Source: an uncultured Salinisphaerales bacterium (GTDB lineage Bacteria > Pseudomonadota > Gammaproteobacteria > Nevskiales > CAJXLF01). Taken from it: a stretch of DNA of 64,000 nt. Location of the stretch: the NCBI GenBank assembly GCA_913055805.1, contig CAJXLF010000002.1, forward strand, positions 62,001 through 126,000, in the 5' to 3' direction. The position numbers were made by a program, and so were the translations under genes. The notes under the pieces were generated by a model. That model was given only the letters and a program-made list of their open reading frames with translations. It was not told the DNA's origin and made no database searches. This document shows, piece after piece, positions 58,670-64,000 of this stretch; the first letter of the stretch is position 1; each line of letters begins with the position of its first letter.

Positions 58670-60004
58670 CTAATCGCGCACCAGAAGAGCCATGGATTCC
58701 ACATGGCTAGTATGCGGGAACATATCCATCACGCCTGCACGTTGCAAACGAAAACCGTACTGCTTTACCAGAATTCCGGCGTCACGGGCCAGCGTGGCAG
58801 GATGACAGGAAACATAAACCAGACGCTCTATACCACTGCCGGCCAGCACGGGCAGCACCTCCTCCGCACCCGCTCGAGGCGGATCAATCAGGGCCTTGTG
58901 ATAACGCTTCTGCGCCCAGGCATCTCCGCTTTCACTGAACAGGTCAGCGGTGTGGAATTCAGCATTGCTGACGGCATTGCGCCGGGCATTATCGGCAGCG
59001 CGGGCCACCAGCGTAGACTCGCCCTCAATACCCACGACATGACCACTGCGGCGCGCAAGCGGCAATGAGAAATTACCCAGCCCGCAGAAAAGCTCCAGAA
59101 CCTGGTCTTGCGGTTGCGGCGCCAGCCAATCCAGCGCCTGATCCACCATCGCCGTATTGATCGCGCCATTGACCTGAATGAAATCGGTTGGCTCGAAGTA
59201 GAGGTCGGTCTGGTAGTTCTCCAGCCGGAAAAACAGCTCCGGCGTCTGCGGCAATAAAGGCGTAACGCTCTCGAGCCCGCCCGGCTGCAGATAGAACCAG
59301 ATATTTTCAGATTTCGAGAATGCTTCCAGCAACTCCAGATCAGTGGCGCTGGGCGGCTCGAGCACACGCAACACCATGGCCACCGCGTTGTCCGCCACCG
59401 CAACCTCGATTTGCGGCAGACGCTCTCGAATGGAAAGCTTTTCGATGAGCCCGGCCAGGGTCAGCAGGCGTTTGCCTACGGCAGGATCCAGTACTTCGCA
59501 GGATTCCAGAACAGCGACATAGGGCTTACCGCGCTCACGGAACCCGACCAGCACCCTTTCCTTGGCGGCCACGTACTTTACTGCGAGGCGCGCGCGCCGC
59601 CTGTACCCCCATAGCGGCCCGGTCAGTGGCGCCGCCAGTTCCGTCGGCTCCACACCGCCTATGCGGCGCAGGTTTTCAAGCATCTGCGCCTGCTTGAAAG
59701 TTATCTGGGCATCCGCCGCCAGATGCTGAAGACTGCAGCCTCCACAGAGACCAAAATGCGCACATCCCGGTTCCACGCGCTGTGGAGAAGGCCTCAGCAC
59801 ACTCTCCAGCTGCCCTTCATCGAAGCTGGAGCGTTTCCGGTGACGCATGTACTGCACGTCTTCACCCGGCAAGGCGTCGGTAATAAATACCACCTTGCCG
59901 TCCTTGCGTGCGATACCACGGGCATCGTGTGCGAGATCTTCTATATGGGCTTCATACGGTCCGTCCGGCACGTGGCGGCGTGCACGGCTGCGTCGCCTGG
60001 CCAT
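58670..60004 (-). CDS. rlmD: 23S rRNA (uracil-1939-C5)-methyltransferase RlmD
   Basis: A 444-residue TrmA/RumA-type methyltransferase. A TRAM domain (about 15-70), an iron-sulfur site with CAHFGLCGGCSLQHL (Cys at about 91, 97 and 100, with a fourth near 168), and a Rossmann fold with LELFCGLGNFSLPLA near 300 and the catalytic Cys in LVYVSCHPATLARD near 400. It methylates U1939 of 23S rRNA. It lies directly between the exonuclease and the L,D-transpeptidase-like gene. Confidence 0.96.
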   Translation of the reverse strand: MARRRSRARRHVPDGPYEAHIEDLAHDARGIARKDGKVVFITDALPGEDVQYMRHRKRSSFDEGQLESVLRPSPQRVEPGCAHFGLCGGCSLQHLAADAQITFKQAQMLENLRRIGGVEPTELAAPLTGPLWGYRRRARLAVKYVAAKERVLVGFRERGKPYVAVLESCEVLDPAVGKRLLTLAGLIEKLSIRERLPQIEVAVADNAVAMVLRVLEPPSATDLELLEAFSKSENIWFYLQPGGLESVTPLLPQTPELFFRLENYQTDLYFEPTDFIQVNGAINTAMVDQALDWLAPQPQDQVLELFCGLGNFSLPLARRSGHVVGIEGESTLVARAADNARRNAVSNAEFHTADLFSESGDAWAQKRYHKALIDPPRAGAEEVLPVLAGSGIERLVYVSCHPATLARDAGILVKQYGFRLQRAGVMDMFPHTSHVESMALLVRD

Positions 60005-60814
60005 TCAGTCTTCCCGGGAAATGTCAGCTTCGGCCCGCGCGCTCGACCAGGCCTCGTCGAAGGCCAGCAGGTGCGGTGCAGCAGAAGCCTGCAACGCCTC
60101 ATGAACGAGCGCTTCCTCGGCTGCCAGCCCCTCGGCGTCGAGCTGCCCACGCATCGCGCAGAAGCGCAGATAAACCAGATAGGTGTTCAGCGCATCGGTT
60201 TCGCAGTAATTGCGTATGGAGACGATATCACCCGCCAGATAGGCTTCCCAGACCTTGCTGCCGTGCATACCCATTTTGCCGGGCAGCCCCATCAGTACTG
60301 CAATATCCTCAAGCGGAGCATTGGCGCGCGGCTGATACATGGCCAGCACGTCCATCAGATCGATATGGCGGGTGTGATAACGGCCAAGATAGTTATTCCA
60401 CTTGAATTCGCGGTCGTCATCGCCCCAGTCCCAGTAGCGCCCGGCGTTCACAGCACCGATCAGGCCGCGATAATGCATCACCGGCAGATCGAAACCTCCC
60501 CCGTTCCAGGACACCAGTGTCGGCATATAGCGTTCTATACCGTCATAGAAGCGCTGGATCATCTGCGCCTCGGATTCATCCGGGTCGCCCAGCGTCCATA
60601 CCTTGATCTGGTTCTGATGCCGCAGAGTGACCGAAATAGCCACCGCACGATGCAGGTGCAGGGGCATGAAATCGGTGCCGCGTTCCTGCATGCGCTTGTG
60701 CGCCATCGCACGCGCCACGTCTTCATCGGACAAGCCATCCAGACCGTAGAGACGGCGCCCGCCCTCCACGTCCGGAACAGTTTCGATATCAAAGGCGAGA
60801 ACAGTACCCAGCAT
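60005..60814 (-). CDS. PolB-like 3'-5' exonuclease (DEDD superfamily)
   Basis: A 269-residue protein of the predicted exonuclease family PF10108. Exo I FDIETVPD (Asp9, Glu11), Exo II SWNGGGFDLPV and Exo III YCETDALNTY are all present, so the DEDD metal site is complete. No polymerase part is attached. Substrate (DNA or RNA) is unknown. It lies between cysM and rlmD, 15 bases after cysM and immediately before rlmD. Confidence 0.88.
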   Translation of the reverse strand: MLGTVLAFDIETVPDVEGGRRLYGLDGLSDEDVARAMAHKRMQERGTDFMPLHLHRAVAISVTLRHQNQIKVWTLGDPDESEAQMIQRFYDGIERYMPTLVSWNGGGFDLPVMHYRGLIGAVNAGRYWDWGDDDREFKWNNYLGRYHTRHIDLMDVLAMYQPRANAPLEDIAVLMGLPGKMGMHGSKVWEAYLAGDIVSIRNYCETDALNTYLVYLRFCAMRGQLDAEGLAAEEALVHEALQASAAPHLLAFDEAWSSARAEADISRED

Positions 60815-60829
60815 CAGAACGAATCCGCC

Positions 60830-61735
60830 TCAGGCAGGAAAAATACCGGTAGACAGATAACGGTCACCGCGATCGCAGATCACCACGACAATGGTGGCGT
60901 CTTCCAGCTCCCGGGAAAGCTGCAGGGCGCTGAACACCGCGCCGCCTGAAGACACACCGGCAAAGATGCCTTCTTCAGCCGCCAGACGCCGCGTCATTTC
61001 CTCGGCATCCGCCTGTGCCACATCAATGGTCCGGTCGACCCGTCGCGGATCATAGATCTTGGGCAAATAGGCTTCAGGCCAGCGCCGGATACCCGGAATG
61101 CTCGACTCGCCATCGGGTTGTACACCGATGATCTCGATCTCCGGGTTCTTTTCCTTGAGAAACATCGACACACCCATGATGGTGCCCGTGGTGCCCATGG
61201 AACTCACGAAATGCGTGACTTCTCCCTGGGTGTCACGCCAGATTTCCGGCCCGGTGCCCTCATAGTGCGCCCGCGGATTGTCCGGATTGGCGAACTGATT
61301 CAGAACCCTGCCCTTACCCTCGCGTTCCATGCTATCCGCCAGGTCACGCGCCTCTTCCATACCCCCCGCCTGCGACACGAGAATGATCTCGGCACCAAAG
61401 GCCCGCATGGCCTGTCGGCGTTCAATACTGAGATGTTCCGGCATGATCAGGGTCATGTGATAACCCTTCATGGCCGCAACCATTGCCAGCGCAATCCCGG
61501 TATTGCCGCTGGTGGCTTCTACGAGACGGTCACCGGGTTTGATTTCGCCACGCTCCTCGGCACAGCGAATCATGCTGTAGGCCGGGCGGTCCTTCACCGA
61601 ACCGGCGGGATTGTCTCCCTCCAGCTTGGCCAGGATGCTGTTACTGGTATCGCCGGGCAGACGCTGAAGGCGCACCAGCGGGGTATTGCCGACGCATTGT
61701 TCCAGCGTCGGATAATTGGATTCTTGGTTCGACAT
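60830..61735 (-). CDS. cysM: Cysteine synthase B (O-acetylserine sulfhydrylase)
   Basis: A 301-residue PLP enzyme. PLP lysine in NPAGSVKDRPAYSMI; the substrate loop TSGNTGIALAMVAAMKGY; the phosphate loop SMGTTGTIMGVSMFLK; and the CysM-like stretch IIGVQPDGESSIPGIRRWPEAYLP. It can use thiosulfate as well as sulfide; the sequence fits CysM more than CysK, the latter being usually longer. Divergent from the GacS-type kinase with a gap of 100 bases. Confidence 0.95.
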   Translation of the reverse strand: MSNQESNYPTLEQCVGNTPLVRLQRLPGDTSNSILAKLEGDNPAGSVKDRPAYSMIRCAEERGEIKPGDRLVEATSGNTGIALAMVAAMKGYHMTLIMPEHLSIERRQAMRAFGAEIILVSQAGGMEEARDLADSMEREGKGRVLNQFANPDNPRAHYEGTGPEIWRDTQGEVTHFVSSMGTTGTIMGVSMFLKEKNPEIEIIGVQPDGESSIPGIRRWPEAYLPKIYDPRRVDRTIDVAQADAEEMTRRLAAEEGIFAGVSSGGAVFSALQLSRELEDATIVVVICDRGDRYLSTGIFPA

Positions 61736-61835
61736 GGCAGGTAAGTCTATAGCAAGAGTCTTGCGACGACGACGGCCCTGCGCATATCCGCTTGCAGGCT
61801 GTCTAAAAGCACTTAATCGTCATACACTTAGGACT

Positions 61836-64000
61836 ATGCAAAATTGGAGCCTGCAAAAAAGGATCTACCTGCTCGCAGTGGTGCCCGCAATCCTCATCAC
61901 TGCACTGGCAGTCGGTGTCTCTACCGCGCGTCAGATTGAACGCCTGAACAGCGACCATCTGGCCTTCGCTTCTGCCCAGAGCAAGCAGATTGCACGGGCA
62001 GGCTACCTGGCGATGCTGACTGACAATGCACGGGAATTACGCCAGATCACCAATTCCGCCCTAGAGGGTGGCGAATTGATTCAGGGCATCGAGATCAAGC
62101 GCGCGGATGGCAATGTCGCCACGCGTGCCTTAGGCTCAGACAGCGGCCAGATCACCTGGGCCAGTCGCATCCTCGGACTGCCTGCCGGGCTGATCGCCGG
62201 TTACAGTCTGGCGGCCGATATCAGCATGAGCATCCCGCCAGAGGGTGAAGGCACCGTTTTCAGTCACTTCGGCACACCGGTAGCCAGCCTTGGCACGGTC
62301 ACACTCTACCTGTCGCAGAATTACCGCAAACAGGAAATCGCCGCCCTGCTCTCCCGCGGCGCACTGTCTTTCCTGCTGCTGGTCGCGCTGATACTCGCCA
62401 TGGCCCTGTTCGCCAGCCACCTGGCGCTACGGCCCATGCGGCGCATCAGTCGCACGATTGACGAACTGGCCCAGGGCAAGACCCCGAGCGGCAATCTCAG
62501 GGAAGATGCCGAAATGGGCAATGTCGCGCGTGGCCTGAGCGCCATTGGCAAGCAACTCAGCGACAGCAAGGAAGCTGTGGGACAGCTGCAGCACCTCAAC
62601 AAGGAGCTGGCCCGCGCGCAGCGCATAGCAGAACGATCAGCCCGCAGCAGCAGTTCGTTACTCGCCGGCATGAGTCATGAACTGCGCACGCCACTAACCG
62701 CCATACTCAGTCACGCCGACATGCTTGAAGCCACCGGCCTGACGGCCGAGCAGCAGGACATGCTGCAGACCATCCGCCGCTCAGGCAAGAACCTGCTCAA
62801 CCTCATTAACGATGTGATCGACTGGAGCGGCATCGAAGCCGGCAAGATTCCCATCAACGAAGTCGGCTTCGACCTTTATGAATGTGTTGAAGATACCGTC
62901 ACGCTGCTGGCCCCGCTGGCCTACGAGAAAGATCTCGAACTGACGCAGATTATTTACCGCGACGTGCCCACGCGCCTGCGCGGCGACCCGGTACGACTGC
63001 AGCAGATATTGACCAACCTGATCACCAACGGCATCAAGTTTACCGGCCAGGGCAGCGTTACCGTGCGTGTCATGCTGGAAAACGAGGAGGCCGACAAGAC
63101 TGCCCTGCGCTTCTCCGTCAGCGACACCGGCATGGGCATTGGCGTGGAGGAACAGCAAAAGCTGTTCAAGGAATTCAGCCAGATCACCACCGAGGAAATG
63201 CGCCAGCTCAATGCCCGTGGCAGTGGCCTGGGTCTGGCCATCAGCAAACGCCTGGTCGGACTCATGGGCGGCGATATCGAAGTCGACAGCGTACAGGGAC
63301 AGGGATCCAAATTCAGTTTTGTTTTGCCTTTCAACAAGAGCCGCCAGGGCGAAGCCGCGCCCATGCCCTGGATCGGGCTTTCCGGCCGACGCGTAAGGAT
63401 CATCGATAACAACAATATCGTGCGCACCGCGCTTGCCCATCATATGGAAACCTGGGGCATGACTATCGTCCAGCAAACGGGATTGTCGGCCATCCGGCAG
63501 AGCGGCATGCCAACCCCCGCCCACGACATCGTGATTCTTGGCCTGCTGAGCCATGACGTGGACAATCCCGAAGTGCACGACTTCCTGTCCAAGCACAAGC
63601 AGGCAGGGGTCCCCGTGCTCACTCTTGTGGCCTCAACACACGAAGATATACACCGGCGGCTGCGTGAAGACGGTGCTGCAGCCTGTCTGCCCAAAGTGAC
63701 CAACAGGCTCACGCTATACCGGGTTCTATGCCGACTGGCGGGCGTTTCGTCACATTCCGATGAACGCAAACTGCAGATCGAGGACCTGGAAGTCCTGGTT
63801 GCCGATGATGTCGAGGCCAATCGCCGCTATCTGAAAGCCCTGCTCGAACAGGTCGGGGCGCAACCCACCCTGGCCAGCGGCGGACAGGAAAGTGTAAAGC
63901 TGTGGCAGGAGCACGGCTTTCCACTGGTCCTGCTGGATGTACGCATGCCTGACCTCGACGGCGCAGCCGTTGCACGCCGCATACGCTCCCTGGAAGTCCC
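61836..64000 (+). CDS. GacS/BarA-type hybrid sensor kinase, partial (cut by window edge)
   Basis: From ATG 61836 an open frame of about 721 codons runs off the right edge. It has two membrane helices (about 11-30 and 177-196) around a periplasmic sensor region, a HAMP linker, HisKA with GMSHELRTPL (His281), HATPase N-box LQQILTNLITN near 390, G1 DTGMGIG and G2 GSGLGLAI. A first receiver-like segment (about 520-640) lacks the phospho-Asp; a second, starting LEVLVADDVEANRRYL, has Asp701 in LLDVRMPDLDG. A C-terminal Hpt domain would lie beyond the edge. Its place beside cysM-rlmD matches GacS/BarA loci, where it controls CsrA through small RNAs; that is inference from context. Confidence 0.9.
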   Translation, partial: MQNWSLQKRIYLLAVVPAILITALAVGVSTARQIERLNSDHLAFASAQSKQIARAGYLAMLTDNARELRQITNSALEGGELIQGIEIKRADGNVATRALGSDSGQITWASRILGLPAGLIAGYSLAADISMSIPPEGEGTVFSHFGTPVASLGTVTLYLSQNYRKQEIAALLSRGALSFLLLVALILAMALFASHLALRPMRRISRTIDELAQGKTPSGNLREDAEMGNVARGLSAIGKQLSDSKEAVGQLQHLNKELARAQRIAERSARSSSSLLAGMSHELRTPLTAILSHADMLEATGLTAEQQDMLQTIRRSGKNLLNLINDVIDWSGIEAGKIPINEVGFDLYECVEDTVTLLAPLAYEKDLELTQIIYRDVPTRLRGDPVRLQQILTNLITNGIKFTGQGSVTVRVMLENEEADKTALRFSVSDTGMGIGVEEQQKLFKEFSQITTEEMRQLNARGSGLGLAISKRLVGLMGGDIEVDSVQGQGSKFSFVLPFNKSRQGEAAPMPWIGLSGRRVRIIDNNNIVRTALAHHMETWGMTIVQQTGLSAIRQSGMPTPAHDIVILGLLSHDVDNPEVHDFLSKHKQAGVPVLTLVASTHEDIHRRLREDGAAACLPKVTNRLTLYRVLCRLAGVSSHSDERKLQIEDLEVLVADDVEANRRYLKALLEQVGAQPTLASGGQESVKLWQEHGFPLVLLDVRMPDLDGAAVARRIRSLEV

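Overview
The window reads as chromosomal DNA of a free-living gammaproteobacterium. Evidence is the gene content and order: infA/aat beside clpA-clpS, yceD-rpmF-plsX, rluC facing rne, kdsB-Trm112-lpxK-msbA, ftsK-lolA-rarA-serS, a type II secretion block, and a GacS/BarA-type hybrid kinase next to cysM and rlmD (an arrangement familiar from pseudomonads and relatives). The sequence is moderately GC-rich except for an AT-rich left edge. I do not assign a genus. No rRNA, tRNA, CRISPR array, insertion sequence or phage gene was recognised.

Layout. 1-4.7 kb: minus-strand surface-polysaccharide genes (partial methyltransferase, GT4 glycosyltransferase, an unassigned HP/SS-motif protein, KpsS-like Kdo transferase). 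4.9-5.7 kb: a MntA-HepT toxin-antitoxin pair with a palindrome at its start. 5.8-11.1 kb: small membrane protein, divergent ppsR/ppsA, an exported unknown, a two-domain sulfurtransferase. 11.1-12.3 kb: a Fic protein whose promoter carries two large palindromes. 12.3-19 kb: minus-strand run ftsK-lolA-vanZ-like-rarA-crcB-DUF190, then serS. 19-23.3 kb: unknown, aat, infA, then clpS-clpA in reverse. 23.5-29.2 kb: gspC-D-E-F without the pseudopilin genes. 29.2-31 kb: yceD-rpmF-plsX, with a vestige of a response-regulator gene behind plsX. 31.2-37.7 kb: maf, TraB/GumN protein, rluC-HAD phosphatase, rne with a long leader. 37.7-45.7 kb: envelope block kdsB, Trm112-like, lpxK, msbA, comEC, lolD, lolC/E. 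45.8-49.2 kb: DUF350 protein, then a two-gene module (lytic transglycosylase facing a Sel1-SH3 protein) present twice in tandem, then a small exported protein. 49.2-54.6 kb: aguA-aguB-mfd. 54.6-61.7 kb: minus-strand hpt-mtnP, mscS-like, and cysM-exonuclease-rlmD-L,D-transpeptidase-nagZ. 61.8 kb to the right edge: the GacS/BarA-type kinase, cut by the window.

How the genes fit together. Much of the window serves the cell envelope: KdsB makes the CMP-Kdo that both lipid A/LPS synthesis and a KpsS-type enzyme need; LpxK and MsbA finish and flip lipid A; LolA and LolCD handle lipoproteins; lytic transglycosylases, an L,D-transpeptidase-like protein and NagZ act on peptidoglycan; GspC-F belong to protein export. 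AguA and AguB form a complete agmatine-to-putrescine route. The MtnP-like enzyme (with residues suggesting a 6-oxopurine substrate) and Hpt form a plausible methylthioinosine-to-IMP salvage pair. The accessory elements most worth attention are the Fic locus with its operator-like repeats, the MntA-HepT pair beside the polysaccharide genes, and the duplicated transglycosylase/Sel1-SH3 module.
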